This document shows positions 42,216-50,926 of a stretch of DNA of 64,000 nucleotides, in pieces. The first letter of the stretch is position 1. Each line of letters starts with the position of its first letter. Source of the stretch: Microcaldota archaeon (GTDB lineage: Archaea > Micrarchaeota > Micrarchaeia > Micrarchaeales > CABMGC01); assembly GCA_021818925.1 (NCBI GenBank), contig JAKASU010000001.1:359972-423971 (forward strand), in the 5' to 3' direction. The notes beneath the pieces are model-generated. The model searched no databases. It saw nothing but the letters and a program-made list of their open reading frames with translations, and was not told the origin of the DNA. The translations under genes and the position numbers were made by a program.

Positions 42216-42288
42216 CGGGGAGTTTGGGATTTGAACCCAAGTCACCACCGCCCGAGGGTGGTAGCCTACCAAGCTAGCAGAACTCCCC
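42216..42288 (-). tRNA. tRNA-Pro (CGG)
   Basis: The acceptor is GGGGAGT/ACTCCCC, the anticodon stem CCACC/GGTGG with loop CTCGGGC (anticodon CGG), and the T arm TTGGG-TTCAAAT-CCCAA. There is no intron. The D stem is weak, with a T-T mismatch at 10-25. The base at the discriminator position is G, whereas archaeal tRNA-Pro usually has A73. Confidence 0.92.
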
Positions 42289-42342
42289 TTGATCTGAATC
42301 TTAGCACAAAAAAGTTAAATAGCTAGGAAGCTCAGCCAAAGC

Positions 42343-42639
42343 GTGGGAGAACAGAAGCCGAGGTTCGGGCTCAAGGAGTATCTGGACAATTACCCGAGGG
42401 AGGGCTACGAGACGCTTCCGGTAGGCCCGATAGACCGCGGGCCTCATGCAGACCCGTTTCTTATGGGATACTGCGCAGAGGGCGTTTTCAGGATGGAGGC
42501 GCTGTCGAAGTACAAGAAGCACATAGATGAGTGCGAACCATGCCGGAGAAACTTCGAGGCCGTTTTTGGGATGCCGTACGGCGACGGCCCCGGGAAAAAG
42601 AGCATACCAGAGGAGATTCTACAGATCAGGAAGGACTGA
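42343..42639 (+). CDS. Small protein with HC2-type zinc-finger-like motif
   Basis: The 98-residue protein starts at a GTG after a TATA-like GTTAAATAGC. The segment YKKHIDECEPCRRNFEAVFG follows the H-x3-C-x2-C pattern of zf-HC2 domains found in anti-sigma factors and other redox/zinc sensors; a further cysteine lies in MGYCAEGVF. There is no membrane segment, unlike bacterial anti-sigma factors. Function is unknown; zinc binding is inferred. Confidence 0.6.
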   Translation: MGEQKPRFGLKEYLDNYPREGYETLPVGPIDRGPHADPFLMGYCAEGVFRMEALSKYKKHIDECEPCRRNFEAVFGMPYGDGPGKKSIPEEILQIRKD

Positions 42640-42683
42640 TCATGTTGTATAGCGCAATTCTGGCTGGCAGAACGCCACTGCTT

Positions 42684-43151
42684 CTATCTCTCCAACGCCT
42701 TTCTTATAACCTTCAGGATTAGGCCCTTGTTGGCGAAGACATTCCTATAAAGGCGCTCGTCCTCTATGTCCGATGCGCTGACCCACCTGTAGCCCGTGTT
42801 CTCGAAGTTCAGCCTTATCCTCCTGGTCTTAGACCTGAAAGCGTAGAGCGTGTTGTAGACTCTGTCTTTCCGCTTGAGATCCACTTTCATTACCCTGGCG
42901 TACCTTCCCAGAAGCTCGAGGTCGGTTCTGCGCAGACCGGTCTCCTCGCGCAGCTCCCTGTACACAGCTGCGTCGTCCTTCTCGCCCCTCTCAACCTTCC
43001 CGGCCGGGAAGGTCCAGAATCCGTGGTGCGGTATAAAGGGGATCCAGTGGCGCTTCGTTATCAGTATCCTGCCTCCGTTGATCACTATTGCAGTAACGCC
43101 CCTCCGCCTGACCAGTTTGAATCCAGAGTACGCTTTCAGTTCGGACATCAT
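42684..43151 (-). CDS. NUDIX hydrolase
   Basis: The 155-residue protein has the Nudix box GKVERGEKDDAAVYRELREE followed by TGL, preceded by WTFPA. The start MMSELKAYSGFKLVRRRGVT leads into the first strand. Nudix enzymes cleave nucleoside diphosphates linked to another moiety, such as oxidised dNTPs, ADP-ribose or mRNA caps. The substrate is not evident. Confidence 0.9.
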   Translation of the reverse strand: MMSELKAYSGFKLVRRRGVTAIVINGGRILITKRHWIPFIPHHGFWTFPAGKVERGEKDDAAVYRELREETGLRRTDLELLGRYARVMKVDLKRKDRVYNTLYAFRSKTRRIRLNFENTGYRWVSASDIEDERLYRNVFANKGLILKVIRKALER

Positions 43152-43181
43152 AAATATCTAATCATGAAAACGTTATAAGAG

Positions 43182-44402
43182 GTGGCGACAGTGTTCGAGG
43201 CAGAGCAGCTTTCGGTCAGGCGCACGCCTATTGCGTACCTGAACATGAGGAACCCGCAGCTGCTCAAGTATTATTACAAGTTCAAGACCCTCTCAATGAT
43301 AGACAAAGAAGATATAAGCGGCTCCAGCCCGCCTGACATCTTCGTGGGCAGGTTCGGCTACCCCAATGTCTTCATAGGCCCGCTGGTCCCGCCAGTGATC
43401 GGCGACACCAGCGAGATGGGACTGCCGGAGACCTGGGTGAACAAGAGCATACCCGAAATTGTTGAGGCGCGATCCATGCTCGTGAGGGGCATGCAGAAGG
43501 AGAACATACACAACGTGGACGACAGCAGGACCGGCTCCATGCTCCAGGAGCTCGCGATAGCTGACAGGTACGCCAGCGTTGAGATGCGGCTGGCGCGCAG
43601 GCCCAACCTCACGATCAAGTTCGACGAGAACAGCCAGCCCTTCGGCCCGAGCGCGCCGCTGAAGCTGATGAGCGTCGGGAACACGAAGACGAACAGGCAG
43701 ATGGAGAAGGCCTATGCTGATACTGCCATGCCCGCCGGAACGGGCATGGTCGAGCTGTACGAGAAGGGCATAGAGGTGAGCAGGATACAGAAGATCCTCG
43801 CGGCAGGGGGCCTGGGCATGAAGAAGAACAGGAGGTTCGTGCCCACGAGGTGGTCCATAACGGCAGTGGACGACACCCTGTCGAAGCACAGGCTGAGAAC
43901 GGTCAAGGAGACCGAGAGCATAGAGCAGATAACCGTGTTCGAGGACGTGGCGCTGGACAACAGGTGGTTAGTGCTCCTCTTCCCTGGAGCGTGGAGCTAC
44001 GAGCTGGTTGAGGCGTGGTATCCCAACACGACCTGGAACCAGGACACGAAGAACATAGTCATATTCTCGAGCAGCGAGTTCTTCGCAGGCAGGAAGACCT
44101 ACGCCGAGATAGGCGGCTGCTACTACGCGGCGAGGCTGGCCACGTCAGAGTACCTTGACAAGATAGGAAAGCAGGCGAGGGTGGTGATACTGAGGGAGAC
44201 GCACCCTGGTTACATCATGCCTGTGGGCGTGTGGAACGTGAGGGAGCACGTCAGGGCCGCGCTGAAGAAGGAGCCGCTGCACTTCGACTCCCTGCAGAGC
44301 GCGCTGAACTTCGTCGGGGTGAAGATGGCGATAGCGGTAAACGAGTGGATAAGGAACAGCGCGGTGCTGAGAGGCATAATACATCAGCGCGTTTTGGCGT
44401 AA
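43182..44402 (+). CDS. nreA: Archaeal DNA repair protein NreA (DUF650/DUF651)
   Basis: The 406-residue protein matches NreA: GSSPPDIFVGRFGYPNVFIG, WVNKSIPEIVEARSMLVRG, SVGNTKTNRQMEKAYADTAM, then FVPTRWSITAVDDTLSK and HPGYIMPVGVWNVREHVRAA. NreA is found in all archaea, often interacts with PCNA and protects against DNA damage. The usual C-terminal PCNA-binding box (QxxLxxFF) is not obvious here. It starts at a GTG after a purine-rich stretch. Confidence 0.85.
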   Translation: MATVFEAEQLSVRRTPIAYLNMRNPQLLKYYYKFKTLSMIDKEDISGSSPPDIFVGRFGYPNVFIGPLVPPVIGDTSEMGLPETWVNKSIPEIVEARSMLVRGMQKENIHNVDDSRTGSMLQELAIADRYASVEMRLARRPNLTIKFDENSQPFGPSAPLKLMSVGNTKTNRQMEKAYADTAMPAGTGMVELYEKGIEVSRIQKILAAGGLGMKKNRRFVPTRWSITAVDDTLSKHRLRTVKETESIEQITVFEDVALDNRWLVLLFPGAWSYELVEAWYPNTTWNQDTKNIVIFSSSEFFAGRKTYAEIGGCYYAARLATSEYLDKIGKQARVVILRETHPGYIMPVGVWNVREHVRAALKKEPLHFDSLQSALNFVGVKMAIAVNEWIRNSAVLRGIIHQRVLA

Positions 44403-44410
44403 AAACCTGC

Positions 44411-44510
44411 AAATATTCGGATTCTTTATATCCAGTGCGCGTTAGCCGAATATCCTTTCCGTCGGTGGAAATTGGGAGAAGGGAAGGCCACGTGGCTTTA
44501 TCCGAATATT
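44411..44510. repeat. Three copies of an ATATTCGG motif upstream of the island
   Basis: ATATTCGGA occurs near 44411, and the inverted form CCGAATAT near 44448 and near 44504. They lie in the 184-bp gap before the gene at 44587 and could be operators. I see no gene in this gap. Confidence 0.3.
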
Positions 44511-44586
44511 ACCAGAGCCTGATACTAAAACTATTTTAGATAGCTGGTTGTAATTGTTGCTGTGAACAGCAGCTGCGGGAAGTACC

Positions 44587-46017
44587 ATGAGAACAGGAAA
44601 TTATGTAAAGTTCATTCTCAAGGGCACAGTAGCTACAATCATCTTTGTAATTGTATTTCTTTCGAATGTAATACAAAATCTAGCCTACACCGCGGTTCTG
44701 GCGGCGATGGCTGCCGCCATAGCGTACTTTGCAGATTCTGTTTTTGACTTCATTGAAGAGAAGAAACGTAACATAAACAAAGAAGAGACCATCAAAGCGT
44801 ATGTGAAAGAAATTTTGAGTTTTCTTAAAAACTCTTTTTCAATAGACATACAAGAAGCCGACGAGATACAGAAGATAACAGGCGAAGAGTTTGATCTAAC
44901 AAAAGATGAAGTTTTCAGAAGAGTGATTCAGGATGTTGAAGGGGAGCATGACAAAGAAATCTTGCTTATATTAGCGCTGACTAAAGAGATTGATAATGAG
45001 AAGAATATATCAATCCAAAGCCAATATAGGAGTACAATTACTGATGCCCTCCGTTCTTTTGATACGATCAAATTTGATTCGAGAACGGAAACCTTGATGG
45101 AAGAATACATTAAATTGAACAAAATCAATTCGCAGGATTACAAGAAAGTTTTTATTGAATTTGCGCAAAAGTATTCAACTCTCGAGACGTTATCAACTCA
45201 AATTTTTGATGATTTAACTCTAGCAAACGAGTTCAGGAAGACGCTTTCGACTCTGCTAATTCAAGGGAAACTAAATTTGCCTTTGGTCAAAGGAGAAATT
45301 AAGAAAAGAATTGACTCTGTGCTTAAAACCAAACAAGTTCCTGGCGGATTCATAGTTTTGATGAATAAATTCCAAACTTTGGACGAAGTTCAAGGATCTT
45401 TAGACAAGTTTCCGTACATAAAGGTAGGTAGGCTAACACCGCATAACTTTCCTTCTAACACGAAATATCTGAGCATGAGGATAGTCTATCCGAAAACTTA
45501 CTATGCATCGCCTAAGGATTTTCTGGAAAAAGAGATACTAAATAAAATTCCAAAAGAAAAACGGACGGATGGCTTTGTTGCGGTCTTACCTCTCGAAATC
45601 ACCGAGATTTACTCTTATCCAAAAACCGAAACAGAGATAGAAAAGGACATCATGAAACAGAGTTTTCAGGCAATTAATTATCTGATGACCGGACAGAATC
45701 GCGGGGTAGAGGAGGTACTGACCGAATACGCACTGTCACACATAAAACTATCTGAGATTTTATCAGTAATACCATTCAATATTTTTGTACCAGAATTGAA
45801 AAAACAAGCAAAAGAATTGATTATTGAAAATTACGCTACAATTCAGAGCAAATTTAGAGTTAAATCACTATTCGATTGGGCTGAAGTTAACCAAAAAGAT
45901 CTCAGGGCAGTACTGGCATCTCTAGATAAGCAGACGCTCTTAAAGAAATCAGAATGGGAAGAAGTTGCAAAACAGATTTGTGAACAAGCGAAGAAGCATG
46001 CAGCAGCAATCGGTTGA
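44587..46017 (+). CDS. Large AT-rich hypothetical protein with N-terminal membrane helices
   Basis: This 476-residue protein has two membrane helices at the start (FILKGTVATIIFVIVFLSNV and LAYTAVLAAMAAAIAYFADS). A long cytoplasmic helical region with many Glu/Lys follows, then a mixed part (GGFIVLMNKFQTLDEVQGSL... VAVLPLEITEIYSYPKTETE). No known domain is recognised. Codons are much richer in A/T than in the genes to the left, marking the left edge of the island. It could be a membrane-tethered effector or sensor. Confidence 0.55.
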   Translation: MRTGNYVKFILKGTVATIIFVIVFLSNVIQNLAYTAVLAAMAAAIAYFADSVFDFIEEKKRNINKEETIKAYVKEILSFLKNSFSIDIQEADEIQKITGEEFDLTKDEVFRRVIQDVEGEHDKEILLILALTKEIDNEKNISIQSQYRSTITDALRSFDTIKFDSRTETLMEEYIKLNKINSQDYKKVFIEFAQKYSTLETLSTQIFDDLTLANEFRKTLSTLLIQGKLNLPLVKGEIKKRIDSVLKTKQVPGGFIVLMNKFQTLDEVQGSLDKFPYIKVGRLTPHNFPSNTKYLSMRIVYPKTYYASPKDFLEKEILNKIPKEKRTDGFVAVLPLEITEIYSYPKTETEIEKDIMKQSFQAINYLMTGQNRGVEEVLTEYALSHIKLSEILSVIPFNIFVPELKKQAKELIIENYATIQSKFRVKSLFDWAEVNQKDLRAVLASLDKQTLLKKSEWEEVAKQICEQAKKHAAAIG

Positions 46018-46027
46018 AAAATCATTT

Positions 46028-46243
46028 TCAGTACTTTAGCTTACTTAGATTATAGAAAGAAATCGCAAATATGCAAATTCCCACGAATACGGACACGAGT
46101 CCTACTGTTGCTAAACTAGGCAACATTAACTGATATGCAAATCCGGAAAACACAAGTCCTGTAGCGATACCTGTTAAACCCAAATCAGATATAACAGTCC
46201 ATCTAGCAATCTCAATATGCAACCTATCAGATTCAGAAATCAT
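46028..46243 (-). CDS. Small two-helix membrane protein
   Basis: The 71-residue protein has two membrane helices (LTGIATGLVFSGFAYQLMLP and LATVGLVSVFVGICIFAISF) after a short charged N-terminus (ESDRLHIEIARWTVISD). It is convergent with the large hypothetical gene, 10 bp apart. Two-helix proteins of this size are common effectors or SLATT-like partners in defence islands, but similarity here is only in layout. Confidence 0.5.
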   Translation of the reverse strand: MISESDRLHIEIARWTVISDLGLTGIATGLVFSGFAYQLMLPSLATVGLVSVFVGICIFAISFYNLSKLKY

Positions 46244-46274
46244 ACTCTTCCACTAGCTATTTTGAAATTCAAAT

Positions 46275-46442
46275 TTAAGCTTCGAATGGCTTTATCACTA
46301 AAACTTTATATCTGGTGTTTGTTATTTCCTCTACCTCCTTCTTGACCTTGTGACTGTTAGTAACAAAGACCAGCTCGGTTCCCAGCTGCTTCTGCCTCTC
46401 GATGCAGCGCTCTATCTCACTCCTTATCGAATTGGTCTGTCT
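46275..46442 (-). pseudogene. Gene remnant (C-terminal 55 codons without a start)
   Basis: The minus strand reads a coherent C-terminus (TELVFVTNSHKVKKEVEEI then TRYKVLVIKPFEA, stop) but a stop codon lies 55 codons upstream and no start codon is present. Its base composition is richer in G/C than the flanking island genes. It looks like the end of a chromosomal gene truncated when the restriction-modification gene arrived. The family is not identified. Confidence 0.4.
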
Positions 46443-46469
46443 TTATTTCCATATTCATTATATGCGTAC

Positions 46470-49334
46470 CTACTCCTCAATCAGTACTTTTGCCTCTACT
46501 TTTGTTTTTCTGAGAGATCGCATTTCTTTTAGAGCATTAGTAATTTTTACTTGCATCTCGCTTATGTCGAACACATCAAAGACAATGTTATCAAGCTCCT
46601 CCCTTATTTTCTGCTCCAACTTAATATCCTCCTTTCTCTTTGCATCACATAATTGCATGAACAATTCCTTGATTTTATCCTTGATTTTTGTGGACAGCGC
46701 ATCTGGGTTTAAAACCAAAAGTCTATCAAAAATGTGTTTTCTCAGTTGTATAACTCCTTCTCCGTATACCGTTTTACCGTATAGTTCTGCAAAGAATTCA
46801 GTTAATGTGGAATTGAGAAGACCTAACAACACAAACAGGTTTTCTTTCTTTTTGGGTTCGATGTAGTAAAAAGTATCGTTCACATAGATTCCATCCTTAT
46901 TCCAGGCAGCGTACCATCTGTCGTATATCAGAACAGGAACTATGATTGATTCGGCCTTTATGTCACCAAGTGAGTACCAAGGATTCCTTTTGCTTGCAAG
47001 AATTGCAGGCGTATTCTGATATCCTTTAACTACTTTCCCCTTTGTGGCGCCTCTTGTTATTTCTATGTCTTTTGCTTCATTGTACCTTATGTATTTTATC
47101 ACGTTGGTGTCCTGTAATTCGCTGAGGCGGGCATTTACGGACAAAATATATCCATCTGAATCGGCGCTTCTTAAATCTAAGAACTGCATCTTATTTGACT
47201 TAGTTATGCTCTGTCTAAGAAATCGTTGTTCAATGCCCAATTTCTTGGCTTGATCTTTAGAAAGTATATAGAAATCATTTGCTAATGTAACAATTCCTGC
47301 AGACACATCTGCAACTTCGTGCAATTCGGTGAGTTTCTTGCTCTTAATAATTTTGTAATAGATTTCTGGTGCTCGGAGATAAATACTCCATTTGTAGTCA
47401 TCGTAGAGGGACTTTTGGTTTACTACAACACATCGCATTTCGTCATCCTCGTACGTTTCATTAGCAATGTCGATAAGTTTAACGAGCTTGTCTACAGCAA
47501 GACGTTTCTTAATTCTGACAAATTTTACTTTGTTTGCATCTCGCCTAATTTTATTCGTCTTATTACTCGTCTTTTGCAAAATGATTATTACAGTATTTAC
47601 GGCAGCTTCTTCGAATGACCTCTTATCGAAGTCTATGATACACTTGATTTTGAAATTATCCAGGAAAAACTTTTGCAGGTCTTTTCCAAATTTGACATCC
47701 ATCCAAGAATTGGATACAATATATCCGATAAATCCATCTTCTTTCAAGAAATGGTATGAATGGGTGAAGAAATAGGTGTATATTCCTGCCTCAGAACTTA
47801 GTTTGATGTCCTTGTCATTTATGTTCAGGGCAACTTGACGTATAAAATCAACATATTTTTTATCTCCTATGTCATCCTGACGCGTATAGGGAGGGTTTGT
47901 GATGACTACATCAAATTTGGAGGAAAGGGTATGGTAACTTTCCATAGAGCCTTTCATCGATAAGGCTTTGTGAGGAGTCAATGTTGACTGGTTTGCAGTA
48001 ACTTTGAAGAAATCACTTGCCATGATGTTTACTTTATCAGTAGTAGCATCGAGATTTCGAATAGACAAATTAACTACGGACAGATGAGCAGCAAATTGAT
48101 TGATATCCACTCCTTGAAGATTTCTCAGTATAGCATTGTGGGTTCTATCATCTGCTTTTTCTTTGCCCTTCAATTCGAGCAATCTGGAATAAGAACTGAG
48201 CAAAAATCCTCCAGAACCGCAGGCAGGGTCGAGAATTTTAGCTTCTGGCGAATTAATGCATAATTTTGCAATTAGATCGCATATCAATGGAGGGGTATAA
48301 TATTGCCCAAGTCTTTTGCGTTCTTCAGGAGGAATCATCCTTTCATATACATGGCCTATAACATCTCTCTTTATATCGGACAGGTTATACTGTTCGAGAT
48401 CTCTCACCAAGTCGTTCAAATACTCTGCAAGTACGTCAGTCATAGGAATGTCGTCAAGTATCTTTGCGTATGAGAATACAGCTTCATAATCGACATCGAC
48501 AGTGATTTTGAGAAATAGTTTTTCTAAGTTTTTAATGAATGTCTCTGAATTGAAGTCAACATCATCTTGACTTTTGAGTCTGATGAGATTAAGATCTTTC
48601 CTTCTTGTTTCCAAAGTCTTGTAAAATAGGACTCTGTTCATCGTCAGATACGCAAACTGTTTAGCTATGTTTTCGTGAGTCTGGTTTATAAATTTGAAGC
48701 CCTGCTCTTCTATCCATGCTTTATATTCTGCTTGGAACTTGGGATCTCTCTTTAGTTTCTCTTTGAGCGAATCATAAGCGGATGGCATGAGCAATTCGTG
48801 GAAATACTTTAATCTGGCGACGAAGGCATCCCCAAGAGGTAGAAGTGTGAGTGTGCCTGTTATGTATTTTGCCAAGTCTCTGAGCAAGTTTTTAAAGAAT
48901 TCGATATCATTTTTGACTTTATAACTTGAACCGATTTGTGTTTCAAGTAATGGTTTATTCATGAAGGCATCAAATAAGACCAACATGTCACCATTAGTAG
49001 TAGCTATGAATTGCGCACCGAGCACTTTCGCATAACCAAGGGCCTGTCCTATAACACTGACACTATACGGATCAAGTTTCTTGACTCTTTTTGCATCTTT
49101 CCCTTTAGCCTCTATAATGAATGTTATCGGCTTTCCGGATCTTTCACCAGAAATAACAATATCCGCTTCATCAGGTTTGCCTTTGCCTTCAGGTTTAGGT
49201 ATCGATTTATGAAATTCAATTTTAGTATAACGTACTCCGTTGTATTCAAATCCTGCATCAATTATATTTCCCAGATACCGATACATCTCGGAGTCTACAG
49301 AGGATTCTTTAACGTCCACATTTTCTAATGACAT
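46470..49334 (-). CDS. Single-chain restriction-modification enzyme (nuclease plus N6-adenine methyltransferase, type IIG-like)
   Basis: This 954-residue protein has a PD-(D/E)XK nuclease N-terminus (D58 in EADIVISG, E75 and K77 in FIIEAKGKD) and a helical linker. A gamma-class N6-adenine methyltransferase follows, with motif I DPACGSGGFLLSSY (about residue 368) and catalytic NPPY (about residue 479). The C-terminal 300 residues resemble TaqI/Eco57I-type target recognition. This matches type IIG/BREX-PglX-like enzymes; the nuclease domain favours type IIG. It should methylate and cut at one specific site. It is AT-rich and leaderless or nearly so. Confidence 0.85.
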   Translation of the reverse strand: MSLENVDVKESSVDSEMYRYLGNIIDAGFEYNGVRYTKIEFHKSIPKPEGKGKPDEADIVISGERSGKPITFIIEAKGKDAKRVKKLDPYSVSVIGQALGYAKVLGAQFIATTNGDMLVLFDAFMNKPLLETQIGSSYKVKNDIEFFKNLLRDLAKYITGTLTLLPLGDAFVARLKYFHELLMPSAYDSLKEKLKRDPKFQAEYKAWIEEQGFKFINQTHENIAKQFAYLTMNRVLFYKTLETRRKDLNLIRLKSQDDVDFNSETFIKNLEKLFLKITVDVDYEAVFSYAKILDDIPMTDVLAEYLNDLVRDLEQYNLSDIKRDVIGHVYERMIPPEERKRLGQYYTPPLICDLIAKLCINSPEAKILDPACGSGGFLLSSYSRLLELKGKEKADDRTHNAILRNLQGVDINQFAAHLSVVNLSIRNLDATTDKVNIMASDFFKVTANQSTLTPHKALSMKGSMESYHTLSSKFDVVITNPPYTRQDDIGDKKYVDFIRQVALNINDKDIKLSSEAGIYTYFFTHSYHFLKEDGFIGYIVSNSWMDVKFGKDLQKFFLDNFKIKCIIDFDKRSFEEAAVNTVIIILQKTSNKTNKIRRDANKVKFVRIKKRLAVDKLVKLIDIANETYEDDEMRCVVVNQKSLYDDYKWSIYLRAPEIYYKIIKSKKLTELHEVADVSAGIVTLANDFYILSKDQAKKLGIEQRFLRQSITKSNKMQFLDLRSADSDGYILSVNARLSELQDTNVIKYIRYNEAKDIEITRGATKGKVVKGYQNTPAILASKRNPWYSLGDIKAESIIVPVLIYDRWYAAWNKDGIYVNDTFYYIEPKKKENLFVLLGLLNSTLTEFFAELYGKTVYGEGVIQLRKHIFDRLLVLNPDALSTKIKDKIKELFMQLCDAKRKEDIKLEQKIREELDNIVFDVFDISEMQVKITNALKEMRSLRKTKVEAKVLIEE

Positions 49335-49646
49335 AAGAATCCTTATTAAATTGATTTTTAGTAAAGCTGGGCCTTACATCAGGCTTAAACATCATTTATT
49401 CCGTTAGAACTAGCTGCCAAGCTTCTATAGCGTCAGGCGCGCGCTCTTTGTGCTATGTACTCGCGGTAAAAGATTATAGAATTTGCTAAAAGGACCCGGA
49501 AGCAACGAAACGCGAACACGAATTCAATAAGCATACTTCAACAGAGGTATCTAAATAGGCAGATTGTCCGAAAATAGCAAAAACTCAGGAAAGCACAAAA
49601 GTGTCCAATAAGAGTCTTTAAATATGCCGACATACCGAATTTATGC
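49335..49646. other. Intergenic stretch (312 bp) with promoters
   Basis: No gene is seen. It holds a TATA-like CTTATTAAATTG (about 49342-49353) for the restriction-modification gene and CTTTAAATAT (about 49616-49625), centred 26 bp before the DUF3800 ATG. A short GC-rich patch lies near 49425-49460 without clear structure. Confidence 0.5.
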
Positions 49647-50267
49647 ATGTATATTTTTGTTGATGAATCAGGAACTACAGACGAAAAAAATTTCCAGGGG
49701 TTTTTAGTTGTGGCTTTTGCATTATCGGCTAATCGAGCCTTTGCCGAACAACTTATACTTAGTATCAAAGACAGATGTAAAGTCAAAGGTAAGCCGATTA
49801 ATAACAAGGAATTGAAGTACCACGACTTGACTCCCTTTCAAAGAGAAATAGCAATAAAGGGAATTAATTCTGATTATAAAAACTTTTATTTGTGCTTCTT
49901 TGAAATCAATTCCGCTCGAAAAGAAGTTGTAACTGGAGAATACGAGGAGGAAATACAATCAGAAAGTATTAGGCTTCTGTTCTCAAAACTTGACAAAAAA
50001 GAGCTTAAAACACAATTGCCTATAAAAGTAATCATGGATAAAAAGCTGTCTGATAAAGCAATCAGAACGCTTAAGAGTTCATTCCAACAACGACTTGGCA
50101 GTAAAAAGGGGTTAAGCATAGAAACATGCTCTTCATCAAAAGAAAGAGGCGTGCAACTTGCTGATTTGATAGCTGGAGCTTTTAGAGCAAAATTAATGAA
50201 AAAATCAGACTTGTTTGAAGTGGATCAGACGAAAGTTTTTCAGATATCAATAGATTTGGTAGATTAA
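49647..50267 (+). CDS. DUF3800 protein
   Basis: The 206-residue protein opens with YIFVDESGTT, has a middle KELKYHDLT and IKVIMDKKLSD, and closes with SSKERGVQLADLIAGAFRA, all DUF3800 landmarks. The acidic residues in DESG, in VIMD and in QLAD suggest an RNase H-like nuclease active site. DUF3800 genes are frequent in defence islands and prophages. It is leaderless. Confidence 0.8.
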   Translation: MYIFVDESGTTDEKNFQGFLVVAFALSANRAFAEQLILSIKDRCKVKGKPINNKELKYHDLTPFQREIAIKGINSDYKNFYLCFFEINSARKEVVTGEYEEEIQSESIRLLFSKLDKKELKTQLPIKVIMDKKLSDKAIRTLKSSFQQRLGSKKGLSIETCSSSKERGVQLADLIAGAFRAKLMKKSDLFEVDQTKVFQISIDLVD

Positions 50268-50269
50268 AA

Positions 50270-50342
50270 GTAGTGCTCCCCCGTCTATTTCGTACGCCGC
50301 ATCAAGCGGCGATCTAACCTACTCACGGGATCGGCGCACTAC
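50270..50342. ncRNA. Candidate 73-nt structured RNA or nested inverted repeat
   Basis: Three nested stems occupy exactly 73 nt: GTAGTGC/GCACTAC on the outside (50270-50276 with 50336-50342), CCCGT/ACGGG inside, and CGCCGC/GCGGCG closing an ATCAA loop. The segment is GC-rich amid AT-rich genes. It has tRNA size but no T-loop sequence and no canonical cloverleaf. It could be a small RNA, a terminator or an element end. Strand is unknown. Confidence 0.4.
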
Positions 50343-50382
50343 AAGATTATTATGCAATTTAGGGTATTTAAGCATACGTATA

Positions 50383-50412
50383 TATATTAGTACTAATATA
50401 TGCTACTAATAT
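50383..50412 (+). promoter_or_regulatory. Palindromic operator over the promoter and start of the wHTH gene
   Basis: TATATTAGTACTAATATA (50383-50400) is a perfect 18-bp palindrome. Half of it, TACTAATAT, recurs at 50404-50412 and overlaps the ATG at 50411. A TATA-like TATATATA lies at the left edge, about 26 bp before the start. This is the expected layout for autorepression by the encoded winged-helix protein. Confidence 0.5.
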
Positions 50413-50926
50413 GTGGAACATAGTTGAACCGTCTCGACTTCTTACTTCATCAGAATATAAAACGTTATCTCCTCAGCATCGCGAGGCGTACTTGCACAAT
50501 ATCGTAAGGGAAACTATAACATTGAACAAAAATGGAATTTCCATATCTGATATACTCGATACAATAAGAATTTCTTCAAGGAAATCTATAGAAAAACATC
50601 TTGAAGGGCTATTAGGAACTAATGAGATATATACGAAACAAATTGGCAAAACGACTGTATATTATCCAAATGGCAAATTAGTACATGGAAAATATCAAAA
50701 GGAGCTGCGTCTTGATGATGATCAAATATTGAAATTTCAGATAGTAGAAAACTCGTTCGGAGAATTTTTATTTTTCCATCAAATTGATAGAACTGATTTG
50801 GGCGAGTTGATAAAAGGCGGGCTATTAATTCCGAGAAGTAAGATGAAAGATTTAAAGCAATTTATTGATGACGTTGATAAAACTGTAAAAGTGATAGAAA
50901 ATGGCGAAAGACCAAACCAAAACTAA
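50411..50926 (+). CDS. Winged-helix protein, likely regulator of the TGT-like gene
   Basis: The 171-residue protein has a helix-turn-helix in its middle (KNGISISDILDTIRISSRKS, EKHLEGLLGTNEIYTKQIGK) followed by a wing (TVYYPNGK). The C-terminal part is acidic and helical (MKDLKQFIDDVDKTVKVIEN). It is leaderless, with a palindromic operator over its start. It overlaps the next gene by 26 bp, so both are expressed together. Confidence 0.6.
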   Translation: MWNIVEPSRLLTSSEYKTLSPQHREAYLHNIVRETITLNKNGISISDILDTIRISSRKSIEKHLEGLLGTNEIYTKQIGKTTVYYPNGKLVHGKYQKELRLDDDQILKFQIVENSFGEFLFFHQIDRTDLGELIKGGLLIPRSKMKDLKQFIDDVDKTVKVIENGERPNQN

